A stretch of DNA of 8,123 nucleotides from assembly GCA_030594925.1 (NCBI GenBank), contig JAUVEG010000048.1, forward strand, positions 1 to 8,123, read 5' to 3'. The DNA is from Gammaproteobacteria bacterium. Its GTDB lineage: Bacteria > Pseudomonadota > Gammaproteobacteria > Chromatiales > Chromatiaceae. The notes under the pieces are model-generated. The model was not told the DNA's origin, ran no database searches, and saw only the letters and a list, made by a program, of their open reading frames with translations. The translations under genes and the position numbers were made by a program. The number at the start of each line of letters is the position of its first letter. The stretch's first letter is position 1. Shown one piece after another: positions 1 to 5,952 of this stretch.

Positions 1-326
1 AGATGATCGACAATCTTGTCACTGCCGTTGATCATGCAGGAGATATTGGTGCAGACGCACAGTTTGTGTTTACCGACCCTGCTGTGCTCATACATGGAGT
101 AGAAGCTTGCAACCTCATAGACCGCGATGGGCGCCATATCCAGATAGTCCGCCACCTTGTCCATCAACTCTGTTGTCAGGTAGCCATCGTTATGATCCTG
201 CACGATACGCAGCGCCGGCATCGAGGCCGACTGCTTCCAATCAGACGGGTATTTTGCAATCCACTTGTCGATCTCCGCACACACCTGTGCAGGGAAGAGC
301 GTTGATTTATCCACCTGCCTGCTCAT
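1..326 (-). CDS. nuoE: NADH-quinone oxidoreductase subunit E, N-terminal part
   Basis: This is the 24-kDa subunit of the peripheral arm of complex I. It carries the [2Fe-2S] cluster N1a next to the NuoF flavin site on the cytoplasmic side. Only the first 108 codons are in the window; the gene runs off the left edge. It starts at the ATG at 326-324, which overlaps the nuoD stop in an ATGA arrangement. The visible protein contains the thioredoxin-like domain entry with the segment [15 protein letters not shown] (residues 65-79). The first pair of cluster ligands appears as C92-TNIS-C97, a CX4C motif at the position expected for this family; an additional Cys90 lies just before it. The second cysteine pair lies outside the window. 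The identification is firm despite the truncation, because both motif and operon position agree. Confidence 0.95.
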   Translation of the reverse strand, partial: MSRQVDKSTLFPAQVCAEIDKWIAKYPSDWKQSASMPALRIVQDHNDGYLTTELMDKVADYLDMAPIAVYEVASFYSMYEHSRVGKHKLCVCTNISCMINGSDKIVDH

Positions 327-1576
327 CGGTCAATCTCCCCGAAGACGATATCCATGGTGCCGATAATGGCAACCACATCAGCAAGCATGTGTCCCTTTGA
401 CATCTCCTCCATCGCCGCCAGATGCGCAAATCCCGGAGCGCGCACCTTTAGCCGATACGGCTTGTTGGCTCCGTCTGACATGATATAGCAGCCAAACTCC
501 CCCTTGGGCGCTTCAACTGCTGCATAGGCCTCTCCCGCAGGCACGCAATAGCCTTCGGTGAACAACTTGAAGTGATGGATCAGCGCTTCCATGTCATCTT
601 TCATGTCGGCGCGCGCAGGCGGTGCAATCTTGTGGTCGCCCAGCATCACAGAACCGGAGTTGCTGCGCAGCCACTCGACGCACTGCTTGATGATGACATT
701 CGATTGACGCATCTCCTCGATACGCACCAGGTAACGGTCGTAGCAGTCGCCGTTGACGCCAACGGGAATATCAAAATCGACATGCTCATAGGCGGCATAG
801 GGCTGTTTTTTACGCAGATCCCACTCGACGCCCGAGCCGCGCAGCATCGGCCCGGTAAAACCCAGGTTTTTGGCGCGACGTGGTGAAACCACGCCGATAC
901 CAACGGTGCGCTGTTTCCAGATACGGTTATCTGTCAGCAGCGTCTCATACTCATCAATATAGCCGGGAAATCGATTCGTAAAATCCTCGATGAAATCGAG
1001 CAGCGAGCCATCACGGCCGGCATTGCGGCGCTTGGCGGTCTTCTCGCTGGTCCAGCGGTTGGCCGTATAGCGCGGCATCTCGTCGGGAAGGTCGCGATAG
1101 ACGCCCCCGGGACGGTAGTAGGTGGCATGCATGCGTGCACCGGAGACCGCCTCGTAGACATCCATGAGATCTTCACGTTCGCGGAAGGCGTAGAGGAACA
1201 CCGTCATCGCGCCGACATCGAGCGCGTGGGTTCCGAGCCACATCAGGTGATTCAGAATGCGAGTGATCTCGTCGAACATGGTGCGGATATAGCGTGCGCG
1301 CAACGGCGCCTCGATACCCAGCAGCTTTTCGATCGCCAGCACATAGCCATGCTCGTTGCACATCATCGAGACATAGTCGAGACGATCCATGTAGCCGATG
1401 CTCTGGTTGAAAGGCTTGCTTTCAGCCAGCTTTTCGGTGCCGCGATGCAGCAGGCCGACATGCGGATCTGCGCGCATGACGGTTTCGCCGTCCATCTCGA
1501 GAATCAGACGCAGCACGCCGTGTGCAGCCGGATGCTGCGGACCAAAGTTGACCGTGTAATTGCGTATCTCAGACAT
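323..1576 (-). CDS. nuoD: NADH-quinone oxidoreductase subunit D (49-kDa type)
   Basis: This is the 49-kDa-type subunit of complex I, related to the large subunit of NiFe hydrogenases. With NuoB it forms the quinone-reduction site where the peripheral arm meets the membrane. The chosen start (ATG at 1576-1574) gives 417 residues, the usual family length, and begins [21 protein letters not shown] longer frame reaching 1645 would add 23 unrelated residues inside nuoC and is rejected. His19 in HPAAHG and Tyr68 in DRLDY have the same 49-residue spacing as the quinone-binding His38/Tyr87 of Thermus Nqo4. The C-terminus ([19 protein letters not shown]) is typical. The start overlaps the nuoC stop by 8 bases and the TGA overlaps the nuoE ATG, so translation is probably coupled on both sides. 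It is not fused to nuoC, unlike in E. coli. Confidence 0.98.
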   Translation of the reverse strand: MSEIRNYTVNFGPQHPAAHGVLRLILEMDGETVMRADPHVGLLHRGTEKLAESKPFNQSIGYMDRLDYVSMMCNEHGYVLAIEKLLGIEAPLRARYIRTMFDEITRILNHLMWLGTHALDVGAMTVFLYAFREREDLMDVYEAVSGARMHATYYRPGGVYRDLPDEMPRYTANRWTSEKTAKRRNAGRDGSLLDFIEDFTNRFPGYIDEYETLLTDNRIWKQRTVGIGVVSPRRAKNLGFTGPMLRGSGVEWDLRKKQPYAAYEHVDFDIPVGVNGDCYDRYLVRIEEMRQSNVIIKQCVEWLRSNSGSVMLGDHKIAPPARADMKDDMEALIHHFKLFTEGYCVPAGEAYAAVEAPKGEFGCYIMSDGANKPYRLKVRAPGFAHLAAMEEMSKGHMLADVVAIIGTMDIVFGEIDR

Positions 1577-2279
1577 CGGCTTGCTCTGCCTCCGGCTCGG
1601 CTTCAGGCTCTGGCTTCCAGCCCTCTTCATAACGGCTGTCTTCACGGATAACGCGCGCCACCAGCGTACGCTGCTCGATGCTCACCGGCTCATAGATGAC
1701 GCGTTTCTGCTCCGGGTCATAGCGCATTTCAACATGCCCCTCCAGAGGGAAGTCCTTGCGCAGCGGATGACCCACAAAGCCATAATCCGTCAGCAGGCGA
1801 CGCAGATCGGGGTGTCCTTGAAAGAGTATGCCGAAGAGATCAAAAGCCTCGCGCTCGAACCAGTTTGCCGCGCTCCAGATATCCACTACGGAGTCGACAA
1901 TCGGAGCATCGGAATCCAGCAGGCTCTTGATGCGCAGGCGGTGATTCAGGGTTGTCGAAAGCAGATGATAGACAACTGCAAAACGGTTTTGCGGATCAGC
2001 TGCGACATCCTCCCGGCTGGCGCCGCGGCTGAAGCCATCGTTGCGCGTTGACCACTCGGAGTCGCCATAGGTCAAAAGATCAACGCCGCAGACATCGATG
2101 CACTGCCCGAACTGAAATTTTCTGCCGTCATGCAGCTGCTGCATGATTGTCAGCAGTTGATCACGCGGAACATCCATGGTCAGCTCACCATAGGCGCGAT
2201 GAACGACGACGCCATCGACTGAGCCAAAGGCTTCGCTCAGTTCATCAGCAAGTGCGTCGAGGCGCTCGTCAAACGTCAT
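1569..2279 (-). CDS. nuoC: NADH-quinone oxidoreductase subunit C (30-kDa type)
   Basis: This is the 30-kDa-type structural subunit of the complex I peripheral arm, which packs on NuoD. The protein has 236 residues. The family signature is clear: [13 protein letters not shown] around residues 139-151 and [12 protein letters not shown] at 171-182. The last 14 residues ([14 protein letters not shown]) form a short acidic Pro-Glu-Ala repeat; such tails vary between species and are probably flexible. A 42-base gap separates it from nuoB, the only real gap among the nuo genes here. AGGATGGA about 6-13 bases upstream of the ATG acts as ribosome binding site. The final codons overlap the nuoD start. 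It is a stand-alone NuoC, as in most proteobacteria outside the enterics. Confidence 0.97.
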   Translation of the reverse strand: MTFDERLDALADELSEAFGSVDGVVVHRAYGELTMDVPRDQLLTIMQQLHDGRKFQFGQCIDVCGVDLLTYGDSEWSTRNDGFSRGASREDVAADPQNRFAVVYHLLSTTLNHRLRIKSLLDSDAPIVDSVVDIWSAANWFEREAFDLFGILFQGHPDLRRLLTDYGFVGHPLRKDFPLEGHVEMRYDPEQKRVIYEPVSIEQRTLVARVIREDSRYEEGWKPEPEAEPEAEQADV

Positions 2280-2321
2280 GCTTCCATCCTGTCAATTTTT
2301 TCTATACTGTCCATTCTGCTA

Positions 2322-2798
2322 TTAACGGGCAATGGTATTGGTGCGTCTGATTTTATTCTGCAGCTGAAGAATTCCATACAGCAACGCCTCGGCCGTCGGC
2401 GGACAGCCCGGCACATAGACATCGACAGGAACGATGCGGTCACAGCCACGCACCACAGCGTAGGAGTAGTGGTAATAGCCGCCACCGTTGGCACAGGATC
2501 CCATGGAGATTACCCAGCGCGGCTCCGCCATCTGGTCATACACCTTGCGCAGCGCAGGCGCCATTTTATTCACCAGGGTTCCCGCGACGATCATCACATC
2601 GGACTGGCGCGGGCTGGGACGGAAGACGATACCGAAGCGATCCAGGTCATAACGCGAGGCGCCGGCCTGCATCATCTCAACTGCGCAACAGGCGAGACCA
2701 AAGGTCATTGGCCACATGGAGCCGGTTCTCGCCCAGTTGATCAACTTGTCTGCGGATGTGGTGACAAATCCCTCGTTGAGAAGACCCTCTATTCCCAT
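2322..2798 (-). CDS. nuoB: NADH-quinone oxidoreductase subunit B (PSST type)
   Basis: This subunit holds the terminal [4Fe-4S] cluster N2, which passes electrons to quinone at the NuoB/NuoD interface. The chosen start (ATG at 2798-2796, protein [10 protein letters not shown]) gives 158 residues. It is preceded by GGGAG seven bases upstream, located inside the end of nuoA. An ATG seven codons earlier (2819) lacks this support and gives an atypical N-terminus. The four N2 ligands are visible: the tandem pair C37-C38 in [12 protein letters not shown]102 in [11 protein letters not shown] and C132 in VPGCPPT. The start overlaps the nuoA stop (TAG at 2791-2789) by 10 bases, suggesting coupled translation. 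Confidence 0.98.
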   Translation of the reverse strand: MGIEGLLNEGFVTTSADKLINWARTGSMWPMTFGLACCAVEMMQAGASRYDLDRFGIVFRPSPRQSDVMIVAGTLVNKMAPALRKVYDQMAEPRWVISMGSCANGGGYYHYSYAVVRGCDRIVPVDVYVPGCPPTAEALLYGILQLQNKIRRTNTIAR

Positions 2799-3145
2799 TC
2801 CAGCGCTCCCTTGACCCACTCGTAGATGAAACCAACCACCAGAATCCCCAGAAACAGCACCATCGCCCAGAAGCCGACCATGCCGATCTCCTTGAGCACC
2901 ACGCCCCAGGGAAACAGAAATGCAATCTCCAGGTCAAAAATAATAAACAGGATGGCGACCAGGTAGTAGCGCACATCAAACTTCATGCGCGTATCTTCGA
3001 AGACCTCGAAACCACACTCGTAGGGAGACACCTTCTGGCTGTCGGGCTTGCTGGTTCCAAGCACGAAGCCGAGGCCGACGACAACGCCGCCGATGATCGC
3101 TGCAAGGGTAATAAAAACCAGGATTGGCAGATAGTTTTCGAGCAT
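2789..3145 (-). CDS. nuoA: NADH-quinone oxidoreductase subunit A
   Basis: This is a small membrane subunit of complex I next to the quinone tunnel. The 118-residue protein has three predicted transmembrane helices at about 6-29, 60-80 and 88-109. The conserved loop between helices 1 and 2 is present, with [13 protein letters not shown] at 41-53. Cys44 corresponds to the ND3 cysteine that becomes exposed in the deactive state of mitochondrial complex I. The segment [11 protein letters not shown] (70-80) is diagnostic. It is the first gene of the operon. I see no convincing Shine-Dalgarno sequence before the ATG at 3145; the upstream bases read AAAAGCCATCTGAT on the coding strand. A leader of more than 200 bases lies upstream. 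Confidence 0.97.
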   Translation of the reverse strand: MLENYLPILVFITLAAIIGGVVVGLGFVLGTSKPDSQKVSPYECGFEVFEDTRMKFDVRYYLVAILFIIFDLEIAFLFPWGVVLKEIGMVGFWAMVLFLGILVVGFIYEWVKGALEWE

Positions 3146-3228
3146 ATCAGATGGCTTTTCAACGGGGCTGGCCAGACAATTACTGAAGTAACCAGCATCT
3201 TTACAAATGAATCACATTTTAGTCATAA

Positions 3229-3292
3229 TCTCTCGCAAAGACGCCAAGATCGCCAAGAAAAATTCTTTGCGTCTTTGCGTCTTTGCGAGAGA
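3229..3292. repeat. 64-base palindromic intergenic repeat, CTTTGCGT type
   Basis: The outer 16 bases of each side are exact reverse complements (3229-3244 and 3277-3292). The pairing continues inwards with one mismatch and a one-base slip almost to the centre, leaving a very short loop. The right side is three tandem 8-base units, CTTTGCGT at 3265 and 3273 and CTTTGCGA at 3281. It sits in the untranslated leader of nuoA, so a transcript through it would fold into a long hairpin. No poly-U follows, so it is not an intrinsic terminator. It has the same architecture as the palindromes at 5953-6177 and 7104-7280. Confidence 0.85.
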
Positions 3293-3381
3293 CGAAAAGA
3301 TTCTCATGTTTGGTTAATCTGAGACTTGATTTCGCAAGCTCATACCTAACCAGCATTTACTACAATTATTACGTGAGACGC

Positions 3382-3411
3382 AGTCTACTGCCAACAAGCA
3401 AACTCTGTCAA
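3382..3411 (-). promoter_or_regulatory. candidate sigma70 promoter of the nuo operon
   Basis: On the minus strand a perfect TTGACA lies at 3411-3406, followed after 18 bases by TAGACT (3387-3382), which matches four of six -10 positions. It is downstream of the tRNA-Leu terminator and oriented towards nuoA. If used, transcription would begin near 3375 and give a leader of about 230 bases containing the palindrome at 3229-3292. The 18-base spacing and imperfect -10 make this a moderate call. A promoter closer to nuoA was looked for and none was convincing. Confidence 0.45.
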
Positions 3412-3471
3412 GCAGGTGCAGCCGGCATATCGCGAGTAATTCAGTAGTTTATAAAATACTTTTGCAGGCAT

Positions 3472-3504
3472 AAAAAAACGGTATCATCGATGCTGATGAT
3501 ACCG
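3472..3504 (-). terminator. intrinsic terminator after tRNA-Leu(GAG)
   Basis: On the minus strand a perfect 10-bp stem (CGGTATCATC / GATGATACCG, 3504-3495 with 3488-3479) encloses a six-base loop and is followed at once by seven T (3478-3472). It begins ten bases beyond the CCA end of the tRNA. It should end the tRNA-tpiA-secG-tRNA transcript and insulate the nuo operon from it. Confidence 0.93.
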
Positions 3505-3513
3505 CTTCAAAAA

Positions 3514-3598
3514 TGGTGCCGAAGGCCGGACTCGAACCGGCACGGCTTGCGCCACTACCCCCTCAAGATAGCGTGTCTACCAATTCCACCACTTCGGC
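3514..3598 (-). tRNA. tRNA-Leu, anticodon GAG
   Basis: This is an 85-base class II tRNA including an encoded CCA (3516-3514). The acceptor stem GCCGAAG/CTTCGGC is perfect, with discriminator A. The anticodon stem CTATC/GGTAG encloses TTGAGGG, which gives anticodon GAG and decoding of CUC/CUU. A long variable arm and the T-arm GGTTCGAGTCC follow. It starts ten bases after the secG stop and therefore very probably comes from the same transcript. The arrangement matches E. coli secG-leuU. Confidence 0.97.
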
Positions 3599-3608
3599 AA
3601 ATATTCGA

Positions 3609-4085
3609 TTACTCTGTGCTCTGCTCTTTAACCTTCCCGACAGGATCAGCTGTTGCAGACCCGGCTTGCTCAGCAGCTTTCTCAACCTTCGCATCCACAG
3701 CAGGGGCATCAGATACGGGAATGTCCGGCATCTCGGAAACAGCCTGCTCAACTTTTGCTTCGGGAATATCGGGTAAATCTGTTGGCGGGATGACTTTCAC
3801 CGGGGCAGCGGCTTTAGCCGGCTCCGTATCCATCAGTCCGGGCTGCTGCTCCGTCCCCTGCAGGGCATACCAGCCAAGCGCCATGGCGATAACAAACCAG
3901 GCTGCCGCCAGCAGCGCAGTCGCTCGACTCAGAAAATTTGCCGATCCGGTGGCGCCAAAGACTGTCGCAGAGGCGCCGCTGCCAAATGCCGCACCAGCAT
4001 CTGCTCCCTTGCCATGCTGCAGCAGAATCAGTGAGACCATCGCAATGGATGTCAGTAAAAAGAAAACTACGAGTACGCTTTGCAT
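3609..4085 (-). CDS. secG: preprotein translocase subunit SecG with long C-terminal tail
   Basis: SecG is an auxiliary subunit of the SecYEG channel in the inner membrane that stimulates protein export. The protein has 158 residues, against about 110 in E. coli. Two transmembrane helices (about 2-22 and 51-73) flank the conserved glycine-rich loop, seen as LLQHGKGADAGAAFGSGASA at 21-40 and SANFLSR at 48-54. From about residue 78 the protein continues as an Ala/Pro/Glu/Lys-rich tail. The tail has two related segments, PDIPEAKVEQA and SDAPAVDAKVEKA, and is predicted to be disordered. The start at 4085 has GGGA eight bases upstream. The gene begins 15 bases after the tpiA stop and ends ten bases before tRNA-Leu(GAG). 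Confidence 0.95.
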   Translation of the reverse strand: MQSVLVVFFLLTSIAMVSLILLQHGKGADAGAAFGSGASATVFGATGSANFLSRATALLAAAWFVIAMALGWYALQGTEQQPGLMDTEPAKAAAPVKVIPPTDLPDIPEAKVEQAVSEMPDIPVSDAPAVDAKVEKAAEQAGSATADPVGKVKEQSTE

Positions 4086-4100
4086 GATCTAATTCCCGGC

Positions 4101-4853
4101 TCAGTTCGCCGCCAGCGCAATCGCCAGAAAATCTTCCGCTTTCAAAGATGCTCCGCCAATCAGGCCACCATCGATATCAGCCTGCGCAAGCAATTCTGCC
4201 GCATTCGCAGCATTCATGCTTCCGCCATAGAGTATCTGGATTTTATCTGCCACCGTGGCGTCGCTTTTTGCAATACGAATGCGAATAGTCGCATGCGCTT
4301 CCTGCGCCATTTCAGGCGTTGCTGTTTTACCGGTGCCGATAGCCCACACTGGCTCATAGGCGATGACGCCCTTGCCAAGCTTGTCGATACCCACGCGCGT
4401 AATGACGGCTTCGATCTGCCGCACAACGACCTCTTCGGTAACTCCCTGCTCACGCTGCTCCAGGGTTTCACCCACACACAGCACAGGAGTGAGGCCGGCG
4501 TTGATAGCAACCTCGAACTTCTCGGCAACAACCTCGTCATCCTCATGATGATAGGCGCGACGCTCGGAGTGTCCGACCAACACATATTTACAGGCAAAAT
4601 CTTTCAGCATGGATGCAGAGATTTCTCCAGTATAGGCGCCGGAATCATGTACGGAGAGATCTTCACCGCCCCATGTCACAGCCGAATCTTTAAGCAAATC
4701 CTGCACCTGATGAATATAGATAGCAGGCGCGCACACGGCAATTTCTGCTTTTGCGACATCGGCCATTCCCGCCTTCACACCATTCAGCAGTGCTGTGATG
4801 CTCTCTTGCGAGCCATTCATTTTCCAGTTACCGGCAATCAGGGGTTGGCGCAT
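4101..4853 (-). CDS. tpiA: triosephosphate isomerase
   Basis: This cytoplasmic enzyme interconverts dihydroxyacetone phosphate and glyceraldehyde 3-phosphate in glycolysis and gluconeogenesis. The protein has 250 residues, normal for the family, and starts MRQPLIAGNWKMNG. Catalytic residues are all present: Lys11 in GNWKMNG, His95 in VLVGHSERR and the base Glu167 in AYEPVWAIGTGK, whose following residues form the mobile phosphate-gripping loop. The phosphate-binding YGGSMNAANAAEL near the C-terminus is also present. A TGGAGA ribosome binding site lies about 8-13 bases before the ATG at 4853. An in-frame extension to 5000 would translate part of the upstream tRNA and is rejected. tRNA-Leu(TAA) ends 65 bases upstream with no visible terminator between, so read-through from the tRNA promoter is likely. 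Confidence 0.98.
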   Translation of the reverse strand: MRQPLIAGNWKMNGSQESITALLNGVKAGMADVAKAEIAVCAPAIYIHQVQDLLKDSAVTWGGEDLSVHDSGAYTGEISASMLKDFACKYVLVGHSERRAYHHEDDEVVAEKFEVAINAGLTPVLCVGETLEQREQGVTEEVVVRQIEAVITRVGIDKLGKGVIAYEPVWAIGTGKTATPEMAQEAHATIRIRIAKSDATVADKIQILYGGSMNAANAAELLAQADIDGGLIGGASLKAEDFLAIALAAN

Positions 4854-4918
4854 GTTGTTCTCCACTGCGAGAAATCTGTTTAATCGTCTGTTTCGATTGT
4901 TTATTTCAATCAAAAATT

Positions 4919-5006
4919 TGGTGCCCGGGGCCGGACTTGAACCGGCACGGCCGCAATGGCCGGCGGATTTTAAGTCCGCTGCGTCTACCAATTCCGCCAC
5001 CCGGGC
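4919..5006 (-). tRNA. tRNA-Leu, anticodon TAA
   Basis: This is an 88-base class II tRNA with encoded CCA (4921-4919). The acceptor stem GCCCGGG/CCCGGGC is perfect, with discriminator A. The anticodon stem GCGGA/TCCGC holds the loop CTTAAAA, giving anticodon TAA for UUA/UUG codons. The long variable arm and the T-arm GGTTCAAGTCC support leucine identity. It is the third tRNA of a Gly-Cys-Leu cluster, the same order as E. coli glyW-cysT-leuZ. Confidence 0.97.
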
Positions 5007-5038
5007 AGGCGTGATGGTTCACTTATACATTAAAAATA

Positions 5039-5112
5039 TGGAGGCTGAGAGCGGAATCGAACCGCTGTCCACGGCTTTGCAGGCCGCTGCATAACCACTC
5101 TGCCACCCAGCC
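5039..5112 (-). tRNA. tRNA-Cys, anticodon GCA
   Basis: This is a 74-base tRNA with encoded CCA. The acceptor GGCTGGG pairs with CTCAGCC with one G-U pair, and the discriminator is U73, the main identity base of tRNA-Cys. The anticodon loop CTGCAAA gives GCA. The T-arm reads GGTTCGATTCC. It lies between tRNA-Gly and tRNA-Leu(TAA), with 32 bases to the latter. Confidence 0.97.
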
Positions 5113-5136
5113 AAAGGTGTAATGCTTCGCAAAGCA

Positions 5137-5190
5137 AAACCCCGAAACCAAGGCAACTTACTCTCTTCAAGCTGCTTAAATCCGGGGTTT
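5137..5190 (-). other. dyad in the spacer between tRNA-Gly and tRNA-Cys
   Basis: The 86-base spacer contains the inverted repeat AAACCCCG (5137-5144) / CGGGGTTT (5183-5190) with a 38-base interval. A small GCTT-CGCA-AAGC hairpin (5124-5135) follows in the transcript, just before tRNA-Cys. No T-run follows, so this is not a terminator. It could help present the precursor to processing nucleases, but this is a guess. Confidence 0.3.
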
Positions 5191-5198
5191 CTATAATC

Positions 5199-5274
5199 TG
5201 GAGCGGGAAACGAGATTCGAACTCGCGACCCCAACCTTGGCAAGGTTGTGCTCTACCAGCTGAGCTATTCCCGC
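5199..5274 (-). tRNA. tRNA-Gly, anticodon GCC
   Basis: This is a 76-base tRNA with encoded CCA. The acceptor stem GCGGGAA/TTCCCGC is perfect, with discriminator U. The anticodon stem CAACC/GGTTG holds TTGCCAA, giving anticodon GCC for GGC/GGU. The D-arm AGCTCAGCTGGTAGAGC and T-arm GAGTTCGAATCTC are canonical. It is the first gene after the promoter at 5287-5314. Confidence 0.98.
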
Positions 5275-5286
5275 TGAAGGGTGCAG

Positions 5287-5314
5287 ATTTTACGTTTTCA
5301 GCCATTATTGTCAA
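5287..5314 (-). promoter_or_regulatory. sigma70 promoter of the tRNA-tpiA-secG block
   Basis: On the minus strand a perfect TTGACA (5314-5309) and TAAAAT (5292-5287, five of six) are separated by 16 bases. The bases after the -10 box (CTGCACCC) form a C-rich discriminator of the kind seen at growth-rate-controlled stable RNA promoters. Transcription would start near 5280, only a few bases before mature tRNA-Gly at 5274. Confidence 0.85.
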
Positions 5315-5363
5315 GCATGTTTTTCTACATCGCAGGATATTCCCGATAATTGATCGCATTTTA

Positions 5364-5433
5364 ATCGTGGTCAGAAGACCACTCCTACATCTGGTGCCAC
5401 ATAAAACTGTAGGAGCGGTCTTCTGACCGCGAT
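5364..5433. repeat. inverted pair of REP-like hairpins (REPIN/BIME type)
   Basis: Two 26-base units lie head to head at 5364-5389 and 5408-5433, separated by 18 bases. Read outward from the pair, each unit is TGTAGGAG-type sequence followed by a perfect 6-bp stem with loop TTCT: GCGGTC/GACCGC on the right, GTGGTC/GACCAC on the left. The units differ at only two bases, and these pair with each other, so the stem is kept in both. The GTAG start and hairpin are hallmarks of bacterial REP elements mobilised by RAYT transposases; no RAYT gene is in this window. It lies between two divergent promoters. Confidence 0.88.
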
Positions 5434-5478
5434 CACGCACGGGATTATTGAGAAGTTACGAAAAACAGGCGTAAACCC

Positions 5479-5507
5479 TTGACAATCCTGTGATCCTGAA
5501 CTATTGT
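5479..5507 (+). promoter_or_regulatory. sigma70 promoter of the DsrC-like gene
   Basis: TTGACA (5479-5484) and TATTGT (5502-5507) are separated by the optimal 17 bases. Transcription would start near 5513-5515, giving a leader of about 65 bases. The two boxes sit inside an inverted repeat, TTGACAAT (5479-5486) with ATTGTCAA (5503-5510), so a dimeric regulator binding it would contact both boxes. Confidence 0.8.
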
Positions 5508-5510
5508 CAA

Positions 5511-5543
5511 AATAACCAAGTAATTTACTTGGTTATTAATAAC
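5511..5543. promoter_or_regulatory. perfect 27-base palindrome plus overlapping 12-base palindrome at the transcription start (candidate operator)
   Basis: Bases 5511-5523 and 5525-5537 are exact reverse complements (AATAACCAAGTAA) around a single central T. A second perfect palindrome, GTTATTAATAAC (5532-5543), shares its right end, so three AATAAC half-sites are arranged in alternating orientation. The site starts four bases after the -10 box and covers the predicted start of transcription, a classic repressor position. In RNA the same bases could form a 10-bp stem with a seven-base loop near the 5' end. The regulator is not identifiable from this window. Confidence 0.75.
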
Positions 5544-5579
5544 TATCACTAATAGAACTTACCACCATTGGAGAAACCC

Positions 5580-5930
5580 ATGATTCACGATAATCCACAA
5601 AACATGACGGGGCTTACCCTGGAGCCCAGCGACGAGCCCCGCTCAGTCACGCATGACCACATCAGCCAAAAAGCACAACAGGCCGGCGTGGAACTCTCCG
5701 CAGAGCACTGGAGTGTCATCGACTTCGTTCTGGATGTCTATGACAATTGCGAGGAGTGCCGCAGCGCCCGTAAAATGATGGCGCTAATGGATACAGAGTT
5801 TGGAGATGAAGGCGGTAAAAAGTACCTCTACGGCCTCTTTCCCAATGGCCCTGTCACACAGATTCATAACCTGACCGGCATGAAAGCAATGAGCAGCCAG
5901 CAGGATCTTGGCTTTGGTACCAGTTTTTAA
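5580..5930 (+). CDS. DsrC/TusE-family protein lacking the C-terminal cysteines (RspA-like)
   Basis: This 116-residue protein belongs by pattern to the DsrC/TusE/DsvC sulfur-relay superfamily. The family core is visible: GVELSAEHWSVIDFVLDVYD (36-55) matches the helix beginning ELT.EHW.VI in DsrC, and KKYLYGLFPNGPVTQI (80-95) matches KYLYELFPGGPA.QA. DsrC and TusE carry persulfide on a cysteine at the extreme C-terminus; DsrC has a second one about ten residues earlier. Here the end reads DLGFGTSF, and the second position is around His96, so both are missing. Instead a C57-EE-C60 motif interrupts the helical region. Proteins of this family without these cysteines have been called RspA (regulatory sulfur-related), and a regulatory or binding role is an inference. 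The ATG at 5580 is chosen because GGAGA lies 6-10 bases upstream; a TTG at 5568 overlaps that site. It is monocistronic, with its own promoter and operator-like palindromes. Confidence 0.85.
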   Translation: MIHDNPQNMTGLTLEPSDEPRSVTHDHISQKAQQAGVELSAEHWSVIDFVLDVYDNCEECRSARKMMALMDTEFGDEGGKKYLYGLFPNGPVTQIHNLTGMKAMSSQQDLGFGTSF

Positions 5931-5952
5931 ACCCATTGGAACGGAAAATCAT

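Noticed and set aside
3..305. Plus-strand open frame of 100 codons at the left edge
   Set aside because: It is the reverse shadow of nuoE, which is identified by its cysteine motif and operon position.
1576..1645. N-terminal extension of nuoD by 23 residues
   Set aside because: It lies inside nuoC, resembles no NuoD N-terminus, and the 417-residue form has the family length.
3265..3292. Intrinsic terminator at the CTTTGCGT palindrome
   Set aside because: The hairpin is strong, but no T-run follows on either strand.
3490..4092. 200-codon plus-strand frame over tRNA-Leu(GAG) and secG
   Set aside because: It begins in tRNA sequence (GLEPARLAPL type in the sister frame) and is antisense to a well-supported secG.
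4854..5000. In-frame extension of tpiA into MAELVDAADLKSAG
   Set aside because: These residues are a translation of tRNA-Leu(TAA), a well-known source of spurious proteins.
5019..5440. Open frames across tRNA-Gly, tRNA-Cys and the REP pair (74 and 136 codons)
   Set aside because: They translate tRNA and hairpin sequence (for example NSSAGRAQPCQG) and have no independent coding support.
5568..5579. TTG start four codons upstream of the DsrC-like ATG
   Set aside because: The TTG overlaps the GGAGA ribosome binding site that serves the ATG at 5580.
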